NCBI GenBank assembly: GCA_000435515.1
Contig: FR884172.1
Span: forward strand, 246-37,687
DNA length: 37,442 bases
Source of the DNA: Firmicutes bacterium CAG:582
GTDB taxonomy: Bacteria > Bacillota_I > Bacilli_A > RF39 > UBA660
Direction: 5' to 3'
Shown: positions 7,927 to 15,702 of the stretch, piece by piece
Position numbering within the stretch: the first letter of the stretch is position 1
How the letters are laid out: every line of letters begins with the position of its first letter
Position numbers and translations under genes: made by a program
Notes under the pieces: generated by a model
What the model was told of the DNA's origin: nothing
The model's input: the letters and a program-made list of their open reading frames with translations, nothing else
The model's database searches: none

Positions 7927-8868
7927 TTATCCTATTTTTTTTAAATATTCATTATGATATTCTTGAATTTTAGGAATAGATTCTTCATCTATTACAAATC
8001 CGGCTGATTTTTTATGTCCTCCACCATCATGATGAAATTCCGCACATATTTGATTTAAATCAACATCATCTTTAACACATCTAAGAGAAACTGAGTTACG
8101 ACTATAATTTAAAATCATTACAAAATCTAAATCAGGTCGCATTTTACAAATTTCATTACCTAATATTGATCTATATTGTTCTGCAATAGTAACTCCTATT
8201 TTATATTGTTTATAAGTTGTCACTAAAAGGTTTTCATTTACAAAATCAATATAACTTCTTTGACGAACCAAATCAGCTTCATATAGATCACTAAAAAGAT
8301 TAGGAAGTTTAAATTCTTCTAAATCATTTAAAGAATTAATTAATTCAATATAAGCAACTGGTCCAATTATTCCATAAACACAAGCAAGCATTTTGGCATT
8401 ATAAGTTTCTTCCAGAAAATCCCATGTATCAGTTTCTCTTGTAGCTTCAACAAAAACGTGATAAAAAGGACTATCAAGTTTAGTTGATAGACTTAACAAA
8501 TAGTTATAGAAAAGCTCCGTTCCACAAGTTTTTCTTCCATTTAAAGTAACATGAGCATTAACATAATTTGGAACAACCCCACCATATGATGAATGATGAT
8601 CAAAATGTTTTAATTTTGAAATAATCTCTTCATGCTTATCTAATACTTCAATTGCACTAGGGATTAATGGTAAATCACATAGATATATAACATCATAATT
8701 AGAAAAATCAAACGTTTTAAACAAATTGGCTAAGTCTTTAGTTTCGGCTAAGATATAATCAACTTGATTATTATAAAATTTATCTGCTAAAATAACCGAA
8801 CCCATTCCATCAATATCAGCCATATGTGATATCATCAATATTTTATTATTATTTATTTTTTTTATCAT
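7927..8868 (-). CDS. DHH/DHHA1-family phosphoesterase
   Basis: This 313-residue metal-dependent phosphoesterase has ADIDG (D18, D20) as motif I, LCDLP (D65) as motif II and HFDHH (H88-H92) as the DHH signature. The C-terminal DHHA1 motif HHDGGGHKKSAGF binds the substrate end. The family includes NrnA (nanoRNase and pAp phosphatase), c-di-AMP phosphodiesterases and related enzymes. The N-terminal SHMADIDGMGS spacing is closest to a stand-alone DHH-DHHA1 protein, but the substrate cannot be decided from sequence. The start was placed at ATG 8868, eight bases after GGAGG; an ATG twelve bases earlier overlaps this site. It follows the NUDIX gene and its terminator. Confidence 0.85.
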   Translation of the reverse strand: MIKKINNNKILMISHMADIDGMGSVILADKFYNNQVDYILAETKDLANLFKTFDFSNYDVIYLCDLPLIPSAIEVLDKHEEIISKLKHFDHHSSYGGVVPNYVNAHVTLNGRKTCGTELFYNYLLSLSTKLDSPFYHVFVEATRETDTWDFLEETYNAKMLACVYGIIGPVAYIELINSLNDLEEFKLPNLFSDLYEADLVRQRSYIDFVNENLLVTTYKQYKIGVTIAEQYRSILGNEICKMRPDLDFVMILNYSRNSVSLRCVKDDVDLNQICAEFHHDGGGHKKSAGFVIDEESIPKIQEYHNEYLKKIG

Positions 8869-8907
8869 TTTTACCTCCATAAGTATAGATATATTTTAAC
8901 ATAAAGT

Positions 8908-8936
8908 AAAAAAGAGAACTAATAAATAGTTCCAAA
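8908..8936 (-). terminator. Terminator of the HAD-NUDIX pair
   Basis: On the minus strand GGAACTA and TAGTTC pair around a TTTAT loop, followed by a T-rich tail, immediately after the NUDIX stop codon. The 22 bases 8915-8936 recur exactly at 10145-10166. Confidence 0.75.
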
Positions 8937-9509
8937 TCATTTTTCACAATATTTTTTATAAGCATTTATCAAATCAGCATCCATTATATTTTTTGGTATC
9001 TCATTTAAATTAAAAAACTTTAGCCTTTTTGTTTCAGAATCTCCTTTTAGACTTGATTCATCAGCTATAGAAACATCAGCTAAATAAAGAGACGTATTAT
9101 TATAAACAATATCCCCATTTGGATAACTATTTTTTCTACTACTTCCAGATAATGTATCTATTAATTTTAACTTATCAGTATTTAACTTTATTCCCGTTTC
9201 TTCAAAAGCCTCCCTTGCTGCTGTAAATCTTAAATCTTCTCCTAAATCTTGACAACCTCCAGGTAATCCCCACTTATCTCTGTCAGTTCTCTCTTGTAAT
9301 AATATTTGGCCATCTTGATTTCTAATAATAACTGCAGCCCCAGTTTGAATAAACGGAATATGACTAATTCTTTCATCTAAAGACATTCTAAAAAGAACTG
9401 GATAACCACCATAATTAGAACTCAAATCAAGAAGTTCTTTTTCATTTAAACTCATAACCAAATTAACAAATTCCTCATGAGTATATTCTCTCATTTTTTT
9501 ATAATTCAT
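8937..9509 (-). CDS. NUDIX hydrolase
   Basis: The protein (about 190 residues) has a complete Nudix box, GCQDLGEDLRFTAAREAF followed by EETGI, which matches GX5EX7REUXEEXGU. The box coordinates Mg2+ and cleaves nucleoside diphosphates linked to another moiety. The preceding GAAVIIRNQDGQILLQER forms the core sheet, and WGLPGG directly precedes the box. An N-terminal extension of about 65 residues fits the group that hydrolyses ADP-ribose-like or modified nucleotides, but the substrate is unknown. The start is uncertain: ATG codons at 9527, 9518 and 9509 all lie in frame inside the end of the upstream gene, and I prefer 9509 because a weak AAAGAGA precedes it. The overlap suggests translational coupling with the HAD gene. 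Confidence 0.85.
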   Translation of the reverse strand: MNYKKMREYTHEEFVNLVMSLNEKELLDLSSNYGGYPVLFRMSLDERISHIPFIQTGAAVIIRNQDGQILLQERTDRDKWGLPGGCQDLGEDLRFTAAREAFEETGIKLNTDKLKLIDTLSGSSRKNSYPNGDIVYNNTSLYLADVSIADESSLKGDSETKRLKFFNLNEIPKNIMDADLINAYKKYCEK

Positions 9510-10083
9510 TTTTAGCATCTCTTTCATTTAACATAAGATATTTATATATCTCACCCCAGTTATTTATATTAATAACATTATCTTTTTCCATCTTGGTTGC
9601 TGCATTGTTCTTAAAATATAAAGCACATACTCCATTATCAGCAGCATTAGAACAAATAATATCATCATCATCTATAATATAATCAACTTTTTCCTCTAAA
9701 ATTTTTTCGATTTTACTATGTTCATTATTAAATATTTTAATGTCACCTAATCCAATATTTTCAAATGCTTTTTTAGCAATAAGTGCTTGATAATCAGTTC
9801 TAGCAGTAATAACTACAAAGTCGTATCTTTCTTTTAACTTTTTTATTACTAGTTCAAACCCAGTCATAAACTTAGCAGTATCAATAATTTTTTTTACATT
9901 TTTATCACAAAAATCTTGAATTTCTTCATCACTCCATTTATAACGTTTTTGAAAAGTTCTTTTACTGTTATCTATTAAAGAATCCCTTTTTAAAATATCA
10001 ACGTCATACATTTCTGTATAAACACGATAGAGATTTTCTGAATCAAAAACTACACCATCTAAATCTAAAGCTATTTTTTTCAT
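9499..10083 (-). CDS. 5'-nucleotidase-like HAD phosphatase (NT5C-type)
   Basis: This 194-residue HAD protein starts MKKIALDLDGVVFD, giving motif I with nucleophile D7 and acid/base D9. Motif II is VVITARTDYQAL and motif IV is YIIDDDDIICSNAADNG. This layout matches the bacterial deoxyribonucleotidase/NT5C-like group (PF06941), which dephosphorylates nucleotides. Translation from ATG 10083 is supported by GGAGG eight bases upstream; the longer open frame has no such site. It overlaps the NUDIX gene by 11 bases. The two may act together in nucleotide clean-up, which is an inference from proximity. Confidence 0.8.
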   Translation of the reverse strand: MKKIALDLDGVVFDSENLYRVYTEMYDVDILKRDSLIDNSKRTFQKRYKWSDEEIQDFCDKNVKKIIDTAKFMTGFELVIKKLKERYDFVVITARTDYQALIAKKAFENIGLGDIKIFNNEHSKIEKILEEKVDYIIDDDDIICSNAADNGVCALYFKNNAATKMEKDNVININNWGEIYKYLMLNERDAKNEL

Positions 10084-10135
10084 ATATATCCTCCAATGCA
10101 AATATAGTATAACATATAAATAAACCATTCAAAAA

Positions 10136-10166
10136 TAAAAAAAAAGAACTAATAAATAGTTCCAAA
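10136..10166 (-). terminator. Terminator after the 230-residue unknown gene
   Basis: A minus-strand GGAACTA-TTTAT-TAGTTC hairpin is followed by a run of T. It lies directly downstream of the gene ending at 10169 and is a copy of the terminator at 8908-8936. Confidence 0.78.
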
Positions 10167-10168
10167 CA

Positions 10169-10861
10169 TTAATTATTTTTTTGGGATAATGAAACATCAC
10201 TTTTTATTTTTCTAAAATTTTCCAATTGGCTTTCAAAGTTAGCATTTGCTTGCATCTTCACATCAACCTTTGAAAATACTTGTTGATATTCTCTAGAAAA
10301 TTCTCCTTTAGCAACAGCTATATAATAATTTATTATTGCAATTCTTTCTTCATCAGTATTTCTTAAATAATCTTCCATACTTTCTTCATTAATTTCTACT
10401 GGACGAGCCATATTTGTAGCAATGCGTATTGGTTCTCTAGTAGCAAGTGAAACAAATTGCTTTAATATTCTATTATATGTTTCTTCACTTATAGGTTCAA
10501 AAGTCCCGGTTTTCCCGTTGAACGTATTTAAAAATTCACCATCTAAAGAAAGATCTGTAAAACTCAATCCACAGTAAGATGGTTCAACCCAAGATGTATC
10601 GTCAACAAGTTTACTTTCAATGCTGAATACTCTTCCTGTAGTCATCTCCTGAACTTTTGAGTTTCCTAAATACTTAACAGCAAAAAACACCTCTGAATCT
10701 ATATTTCCAATAAAATCAGCTTTAGTTAAAAAAGGATATTTATATTGAACATCTCCAGTATTCTCAAAATCTTCATAATTATCATAGATTGTACTATATT
10801 GAAAATTACTATTTGTTATAAAAAATACATCCCCTACATTTATTTTATTTAAACATTTCAT
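10169..10861 (-). CDS. Hypothetical protein, 230 aa
   Basis: The family is not recognised. This soluble protein has a beta-rich N-terminal half (VGDVFFITNSNFQYSTIYDN, then FFAVKYLGNSKVQEMTTGRV) and a helical C-terminal half (YNRILKQFVSLATREPIRIA, then YLRNTDEERIAIINYYIAVAK). No catalytic motif can be seen. The start ATG 10861 has GGGGGAG at eight bases; an in-frame GTG nine bases upstream lies too close to that site. It is a single gene with its own terminator, about 70 bases downstream of the small RNA-like element at 10932-11036. Confidence 0.65.
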   Translation of the reverse strand: MKCLNKINVGDVFFITNSNFQYSTIYDNYEDFENTGDVQYKYPFLTKADFIGNIDSEVFFAVKYLGNSKVQEMTTGRVFSIESKLVDDTSWVEPSYCGLSFTDLSLDGEFLNTFNGKTGTFEPISEETYNRILKQFVSLATREPIRIATNMARPVEINEESMEDYLRNTDEERIAIINYYIAVAKGEFSREYQQVFSKVDVKMQANANFESQLENFRKIKSDVSLSQKNN

Positions 10862-10930
10862 TCTAAACACTCCCCCTCAATTGAAAGCTAGTGTAACATT
10901 TACTTATGTAAATGTCAATGTTTAAACAAG

Positions 10931-10972
10931 AAAAAACGAACTATTTCTAGTTCGAATAAATCTTTAATGGTG
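10931..10972. repeat. Direct repeat, left copy
   Basis: These 42 bases (terminator hairpin plus ATAAATCTTTAATGGTG on the plus strand) are almost the same as 13488-13528: one single-base gap and one substitution by eye. The two copies are in the same orientation and bracket the 394-residue gene and the KilA-N gene. Confidence 0.8.
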
Positions 10973-11036
10973 TCAGTAAGAAGCAGGTTTAACAACTGCC
11001 AGGCAAAAAGATGATAGTAAGTAATAAACTTACTAA
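10932..11036 (-). ncRNA. Candidate small structured RNA A (ends in helix + ACCA + terminator)
   Basis: This non-coding unit has a TATAAT box at 11046-11041 on the minus strand and ends about 105 bases later in a strong terminator, CGAACTA-GAAA-TAGTTCG plus T run. The 5' strand GUUAGUAAG can pair with CUUACUGAC, which is followed by ACCA, so a tRNA-sized (70-nt) segment ends in an acceptor-like helix with ACCA. The same 5' strand can instead form the local hairpin UAGUAAGU/ACUUACUA, so two folds exclude each other. GGCAG/CUGCU gives an internal arm. No normal D, anticodon or T arm is present, so it is not a working canonical tRNA. Its 3' module is nearly identical to that of element B at 13488-13590. 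Function unknown. Confidence 0.45.
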
Positions 11037-11058
11037 CTACATTATATATATTAACAAA

Positions 11059-11089
11059 ACAAAAAGAAAGTATTTTACATTACTTTCTT
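11059..11089 (-). terminator. Terminator of the 394-residue gene
   Basis: Minus-strand AAGAAAGTA and TACTTTCTT form a perfect 9-bp stem with an 8-base loop and a following TTTTTG tail, five bases after the stop codon. Confidence 0.8.
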
Positions 11090-11094
11090 GAATT

Positions 11095-12279
11095 TTATTT
11101 ACTATCATTATTGTTTTTTATTCTTAAAACAAGTTTAGGGCCATTAGTAGTTTTATCTAATTTTTTATCTACTTGTTCAATAGTAATAATGTGTTCTTCA
11201 TCTATTGGAATACCATCTATTCTTAACCTTAAATCATATGTAGGCTTTTTCTCTATTCTTTGTTCTATATTTTTTTCTAAATCTTCAAAGTCCATATTAA
11301 CAATTTCATCAAAAGGCAACCCAATAGCTCTAGATATATTTTCTTTTGTTTTTTCACTTAATTGATATGGTTTATTCTCTATTTCAGCATCATTCTTTTC
11401 TCTATATTTTTTCACAAAATATGCTGTTCTAAACTCATGTTCAAAATCATTATTCAATATACAAAAATAGTAGTTATATATTTGTTCAGGATATGCAGAT
11501 AATAAATTCCACATTTGTAACTGATAAATATCTGTTGCTAATTTATTAATATTCCTTACATATGTGTTATATTCCGAATATATATGTGAGTTTTCTTCGT
11601 CAAGCACATTAATATACGCTATTTTATAGTCTTGTGGTTTATAATATGGAATTCCAACTTGTTCACAAATTGTAGTAGGAAGAAGTCTCAGTCTTTTTAT
11701 TGGAATATTAATATTCAATTCTAATCTTTGATTTTCATCAGATAATTCTAAATCTTCTATTTTTTCTTTTAATCTTCTAATGATAAATTCACAATCCTCT
11801 ATACTAGTTTCCATAAATATTGATACAGCTCGTAAATACAAATTAGAATTAATCTGATCTTGAGTCAATGAATTAATAAAATTCTTTAATTCAATATATC
11901 TTTTTATTTTACTAATTCTTTTCTCATCAAAACTTTTATTTATTAAATGATCTTCTAAACCATAAGTACCAATAATTTTAAACAATTTCTTTTCTAACTT
12001 TTTATTTTCTCTTTTATAATAATCATTTACAAAAATTTTAATTTTTGTAAATCTATCAGAATGTAACTCATTTTGTTGAATTTGTCTTATATGTTCTTCA
12101 AATTCTTCTTTTGTAGGATAATTTGTATTTCTTCTTGCAAACTTATCTAATGCTTTATCTGAAAAACTATCATTATCACAACAATTTTTTTCAACTTCAC
12201 AAAATTTATCATAATTCATTCCAAATGCTCTTTTATTCTTGAATTTTATTTTATTTTTAATAAGATCAATTAAATTCAT
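11095..12279 (-). CDS. Hypothetical protein, 394 aa, KilA-N cassette
   Basis: I do not recognise this protein. It is highly charged and mostly helical; the first 200 residues contain Lys/Glu-rich helices (ENKKLEKKLFKIIG, LKEKIEDLELSDENQRLELN). A central part contains YKIAYINVLDEENSHIYSEY and YQLQMWNLLSAYPEQIYNYY. The last 60 residues (YDLRLRIDGIPIDEEHIITI, then PKLVLRIKNN) look like a small beta-rich domain. No HExxH, nuclease or membrane motif is visible. ATG 12279 is preceded by a strong GAGGAGGT. It lies 69 bases downstream of the KilA-N gene in the same direction, and both lie between direct repeats. A mobile or phage-derived origin is inferred from that setting. Confidence 0.65.
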   Translation of the reverse strand: MNLIDLIKNKIKFKNKRAFGMNYDKFCEVEKNCCDNDSFSDKALDKFARRNTNYPTKEEFEEHIRQIQQNELHSDRFTKIKIFVNDYYKRENKKLEKKLFKIIGTYGLEDHLINKSFDEKRISKIKRYIELKNFINSLTQDQINSNLYLRAVSIFMETSIEDCEFIIRRLKEKIEDLELSDENQRLELNINIPIKRLRLLPTTICEQVGIPYYKPQDYKIAYINVLDEENSHIYSEYNTYVRNINKLATDIYQLQMWNLLSAYPEQIYNYYFCILNNDFEHEFRTAYFVKKYREKNDAEIENKPYQLSEKTKENISRAIGLPFDEIVNMDFEDLEKNIEQRIEKKPTYDLRLRIDGIPIDEEHIITIEQVDKKLDKTTNGPKLVLRIKNNNDSK

Positions 12280-12348
12280 ATAAAACCTCCTCTTGTGACT
12301 TTTTACTGTATCACATTTTTTATTTTTTTACAAATTTCTTGTTTTCGA

Positions 12349-13239
12349 TTATTTATTTTCAATCAAAACTCTATTATTTACACTTATTTTTTCTTGCAAT
12401 AATTCTAATTCTTTAATACCATTATTATTTTTTAATATTTCCATTTGATTTCTAGCAGAATTATTTAAACTAATCAATCTTTCACTCTGTAACATACCGA
12501 GTTTTATAAACTCTGCATTTGTATTTTCTAAATTATTTAGTATTACTAAATGTAGTAAATCTGTATAGTCTCTAATATTTCCTTTTTTAGCAAGTTCTGG
12601 ATTTTCTTGTCTCCATTCTTTAGCAGTCATTCCAAATAATGCTACATTTAAAACATCGGCTTCTTCAGCATATACAAATTTTTTTTGGTCTTCTGTTAAT
12701 GTAGGAACTATATAATTTTTAACTGCATCAGTATGAACTACATAATTTAATTTAGATAATAATCTATTAGCATGCCATTCAATTTTTTGTTGATACATTT
12801 CATTACTTTTTAATCTTTCAAATTCTTTTATTAAATAAAGTTTAAATTCAGGGCTTAACCAACTAGCAAATTCAAATGCTATATCAGGATGTGCAAATGT
12901 TCCACCATCATATCTTCCTGATTTTGAAACAATTCCAACTGCATTAGTTTCTTTAATCCATTTTTGTGGAGACATTTTAAATTTATTGCTACCTGCTTCG
13001 TTTTTAAAGGTAGCGAATTCGCCCCCTTTAAAATTTTTGTTATTCATACTTTCCCATAGTCCTAAATAAGAAATAACTTCTTTATTTCTCATCCAATCTC
13101 TAATTGGGAGTCTTGGTTCTTCTGCATCAGCATATCTTGCTAAATCAGTAAGTGATATATAATCAACATCTCCAATTCTCATTATTCCTATTTTATTATC
13201 TATAACATTTATTTCAGTTTTTACTAAATCTTTTGCCAA
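12349..13239 (-). CDS. KilA-N domain protein
   Basis: In this 296-residue protein the region of about 15-145 matches the KilA-N DNA-binding domain: YISLTDLARYAD, then IRDWMRNKEVISYLGLWE, and SGRYDGGTFAHPDIAFEFASWLSPEFKLYLIKEF. The GTFAHPDIAFEFASWLSPEF segment is the family's most conserved part. The C-terminal half (EDQKKFVYAEEADVLNVALFG, then AKEWRQENPE) occurs in bacterial and phage KilA-N proteins of this length. Such proteins are common in phages and mobile islands, often as antirepressors or regulators. Translation probably starts at TTG 13239, with AAAGGAG seven bases before it. No recombinase is adjacent. Confidence 0.85.
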   Translation of the reverse strand: MAKDLVKTEINVIDNKIGIMRIGDVDYISLTDLARYADAEEPRLPIRDWMRNKEVISYLGLWESMNNKNFKGGEFATFKNEAGSNKFKMSPQKWIKETNAVGIVSKSGRYDGGTFAHPDIAFEFASWLSPEFKLYLIKEFERLKSNEMYQQKIEWHANRLLSKLNYVVHTDAVKNYIVPTLTEDQKKFVYAEEADVLNVALFGMTAKEWRQENPELAKKGNIRDYTDLLHLVILNNLENTNAEFIKLGMLQSERLISLNNSARNQMEILKNNNGIKELELLQEKISVNNRVLIENK

Positions 13240-13487
13240 ATTTTTGCTCCTTTCTAAATAGCCAGACTTGTTTGACTAATCATTTTATATATCAATTTTA
13301 CCATAAAATTCAGTTAATTCTCATTATATTTCTTTTCAGTTATTATATTATTTTCTCTTAGATTATATGTAACCTCTTTATATTTGTTTTCTAATATTTC
13401 CTTAACATCATTTGACTTAACACTTTATCTACTTTTTATTTATTCTGTTTATTTTCTTATGTTGCTTTTTATAATTAATTTATCATA
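13240..13487. other. Gene-free AT-rich spacer upstream of the KilA-N gene
   Basis: About 250 bases without a supportable gene. On the minus strand a 34-codon open stretch ending near 13320 reads like coding text (KSNDVKEILENKYKE) but has no start codon or ribosome site and is preceded by a stop. It could be a gene remnant. The KilA-N promoter should be in this stretch. Confidence 0.4.
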
Positions 13488-13528
13488 AAAAAACGAACTA
13501 TTTCTAGTCGGATAAATCTTTAATGGTG
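13488..13528. repeat. Direct repeat, right copy
   Basis: Counterpart of 10931-10972 in the same orientation. It includes the terminator hairpin of element B and the conserved ATAAATCTTTAATGGTG. Confidence 0.8.
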
Positions 13529-13590
13529 CGAACGACGAAGTGGTTTACAACTCTTTCGCATAAAAGCAGTTGATTTATATCAATCATAGA
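13488..13590 (-). ncRNA. Candidate small structured RNA B, paralogue of A
   Basis: A TATAAT box lies at 13600-13595 (minus strand), and about 100 bases later comes a terminator whose hairpin matches that of element A, with one bulge. The core GCGAA...UUCGC closes a short stem-loop followed by ACCA and then UUAAAGAUUUAU, as in A. Both share an internal AGUUGU-AAACC word. The bases of the stem before ACCA differ from A (UUCGC versus CUUACUGAC) but pairing is kept, which hints at a conserved structure. The 5' part UAAAUCU can pair with the conserved AGAUUUA. It is not a canonical tRNA, and the function is unknown. Confidence 0.42.
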
Positions 13591-13636
13591 TTTAATTATA
13601 CACTATTTTTATAAATAATTCCATATTTTTTAATTT

Positions 13637-14488
13637 TTATTTAATGACTCCTAATCCTAAATAGAATTGTTTGTCTTTTAATAATTGATTTTTTACTATT
13701 TTTTGTAATGTGGTTTTTTCAGGTAATAAAGAATAATTGTCACAATTTTCAATTTCAAACACAAAATTTAAAATATCTTTTATGCAATTTTCTCCATCTT
13801 TAACATTGAATAATTCTTGAAATTTATATATATTGGTATCTTTATCTACTAATTCGTGTATTTGATTACTTAATAGCCAAGAATTACAAATATATTCACA
13901 ATTACTAACTTTAAATATTTTTTCTATTTCTATTTTAGAATCATCAATTGATTTTCTAACAGAAAATATATCTAATTTATTTCCTCTTGGTATATGTATT
14001 TTAATAACTTGCTTATTGTCATCAGTTATGGAGTATTCATATTGTAATATACCAACTTCTATTATTCTAACTCTTATAAAATAAACTGCCCATAGCATTT
14101 GAGATATTCTAATACCTTCATATTCTCTATTAACTAAATCATTTTCAAAACATTCTTTAACTCTTTTTTTATGAATACTTATTTGCTTATCATCAAGATT
14201 GTATTTTTTAATATTATATAAATGAAATTCATATCCAAGTAAAATCATAATATTTGTTATGAAAGGATTAACATTATCAGTAAATAATTCGTTTATATTT
14301 CTTATGTTCCACAATTTTCTTATATCACTAAAATCATTGTAATATAATATTTTATATACTTTATTAAATGCTTCTGTATATTTATCAGAATTATTTATTT
14401 CTTCTGCACATTCATAACATGTCTTTTTATATTTATTATCTATATTATAAAAACTAAATGCTTCTTCTATATTCTTATATACTATCAT
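13637..14488 (-). CDS. Acyltransferase-domain protein (NAT_N/GNAT_C type)
   Basis: In this 283-residue protein the C-terminal half has the pattern VGILQYEY, then IHIPRGNKLDIFSVRKSIDD, YICNSWLLS, and NIYKFQELFNV. This is the GNAT_C-like domain found with the NAT_N acyltransferase domain in Firmicutes and Actinobacteria, where HIP-x-G and C-x-SWLL are the most conserved parts. The acyl donor and acceptor are unknown. The N-terminal half is helical (LYYNDFSDIRKLWNIRNINE). The ATG at 14488 is preceded by GAGGTA. It is the last of three tightly packed genes (HAD, MFS, this), with 14 bases after the MFS stop, so a joint pathway, such as making and exporting an acylated product, is possible but inferred. 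Confidence 0.65.
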   Translation of the reverse strand: MIVYKNIEEAFSFYNIDNKYKKTCYECAEEINNSDKYTEAFNKVYKILYYNDFSDIRKLWNIRNINELFTDNVNPFITNIMILLGYEFHLYNIKKYNLDDKQISIHKKRVKECFENDLVNREYEGIRISQMLWAVYFIRVRIIEVGILQYEYSITDDNKQVIKIHIPRGNKLDIFSVRKSIDDSKIEIEKIFKVSNCEYICNSWLLSNQIHELVDKDTNIYKFQELFNVKDGENCIKDILNFVFEIENCDNYSLLPEKTTLQKIVKNQLLKDKQFYLGLGVIK

Positions 14489-14502
14489 ACAATTACCTCA
14501 TA

Positions 14503-15693
14503 TTATTTTTCAAATTTTTCTATTTTTTTGATATTTAAACCTGTAGCTAATATTGATAATGTAAGTAATATCATAATTATATTTAAAACAACTTGATTCC
14601 CACTTATACCAGCTAGTAGAAGCATTAAATATCCTACAATTCTACCACAATTTAATATTCCTTCGCGAATAGCAAAAAATTCACTCTGATTATTTTTATC
14701 TACAATAGAACTATCTGATATATTAAATAATCTTATTTCTCTTGTTAATGTAAGTAATGATGTAAAAATAACATAACAAACATTATAAATTATAACAGTA
14801 ATATTATTTTTATAAATAAGTAATAATAAAACCGATAAAACAGGAACAATACTTGATATATTTATAATTTTTTTATCATCTTTGTATTTATAAAATTTTC
14901 CATATAAATGAACACACAATATTGATAGTAATGTTGTAATTGATGTAATTATTCCAAGATTTAAATTTGTTTTAAAGGAGTTAAATATTAATATTGTCAT
15001 TAATACTTCTAAAGCCCCATCACTTACATTCATACCAATAAAAAACTCTACAATAGATACTTTTCTTATTTGTTCATTGTTTTTTAACTTCTTCATTGTG
15101 TTTTTTAAATTAAAATTTGATAAATTATTATTTTTTTCAGGTATTATCAAAAATGAAAGAACTATTTGAATCATAGATATAAATAGAATAATAATCGCTG
15201 TTAATTCATAATTAGTAGCTGTTATTATTGATCCTAACAATATAGGACATAATACACCAATAATTGATGTAACAATTTTAGATTTAACTGTATATTCAGT
15301 TCTATAATCATTATCAATTTTATTAATTACAAACAAATTATACGGAAACCAATATACACTAGATGATATTCCATATAAAATTGATATTAATGCTAGATGA
15401 TTTACTATATTCTCTTTTAAAATAATAATTGCCAAAATATAAAAGAAATTTAATATTATACCAATTCTAAACATTCCTATTCTAAATTTATTCTTTATTA
15501 TACTTGCTACTATAAAACTACCAATAGCAAGTAATATATATGAAAATATATAATATATGGATAAATCAATAATACTTTCTTGTGAAGTTTTAATAAAATA
15601 AGCAGTTAAAAATGGACCTAAAAAAATTATCATTATTTTTTTCATTGCATTTATTGCAATAATTATATTACCTTCTAATTTTTTGTTATTCAT
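14503..15693 (-). CDS. MFS-type transporter
   Basis: This 396-residue integral membrane protein has about twelve hydrophobic segments and a central charged loop (residues about 190-215, EKNNNLSNFNLKNTMKKLKN), the usual 6+6 arrangement of a major facilitator. A conserved-looking loop follows segment two (IIKNKFRIGMFRIG). IREGILNCGRIVGYLMLLLAG near the end is typical of MFS helices 10-11. The substrate is unknown. The start was taken at ATG 15693, six bases after AGGTG; an in-frame GTG nine bases upstream overlaps this site. The gene begins 10 bases after the HAD stop, so the two are translated from one transcript. It is probably an exporter or permease linked to the flanking enzymes. Confidence 0.8.
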   Translation of the reverse strand: MNNKKLEGNIIIAINAMKKIMIIFLGPFLTAYFIKTSQESIIDLSIYYIFSYILLAIGSFIVASIIKNKFRIGMFRIGIILNFFYILAIIILKENIVNHLALISILYGISSSVYWFPYNLFVINKIDNDYRTEYTVKSKIVTSIIGVLCPILLGSIITATNYELTAIIILFISMIQIVLSFLIIPEKNNNLSNFNLKNTMKKLKNNEQIRKVSIVEFFIGMNVSDGALEVLMTILIFNSFKTNLNLGIITSITTLLSILCVHLYGKFYKYKDDKKIINISSIVPVLSVLLLLIYKNNITVIIYNVCYVIFTSLLTLTREIRLFNISDSSIVDKNNQSEFFAIREGILNCGRIVGYLMLLLAGISGNQVVLNIIMILLTLSILATGLNIKKIEKFEK

Positions 15694-15702
15694 GACTAAC
15701 AC

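Noticed and set aside
10932..11036. Canonical tRNA gene
   Set aside because: Although tRNA-sized and ending in ACCA, there is no D arm, no seven-base anticodon loop with its stem, and no TTCRA T loop.
13320..13430. Minus-strand coding-like stretch upstream of the KilA-N gene
   Set aside because: About 34 codons without start codon or ribosome site, preceded by a stop; too short in AT-rich DNA to claim as a gene.
10932..13590. Type III toxin-antitoxin RNA
   Set aside because: There is no tandem repeat array before the terminator, and the following genes (230-residue unknown, KilA-N) do not resemble ToxN-type endoribonucleases.
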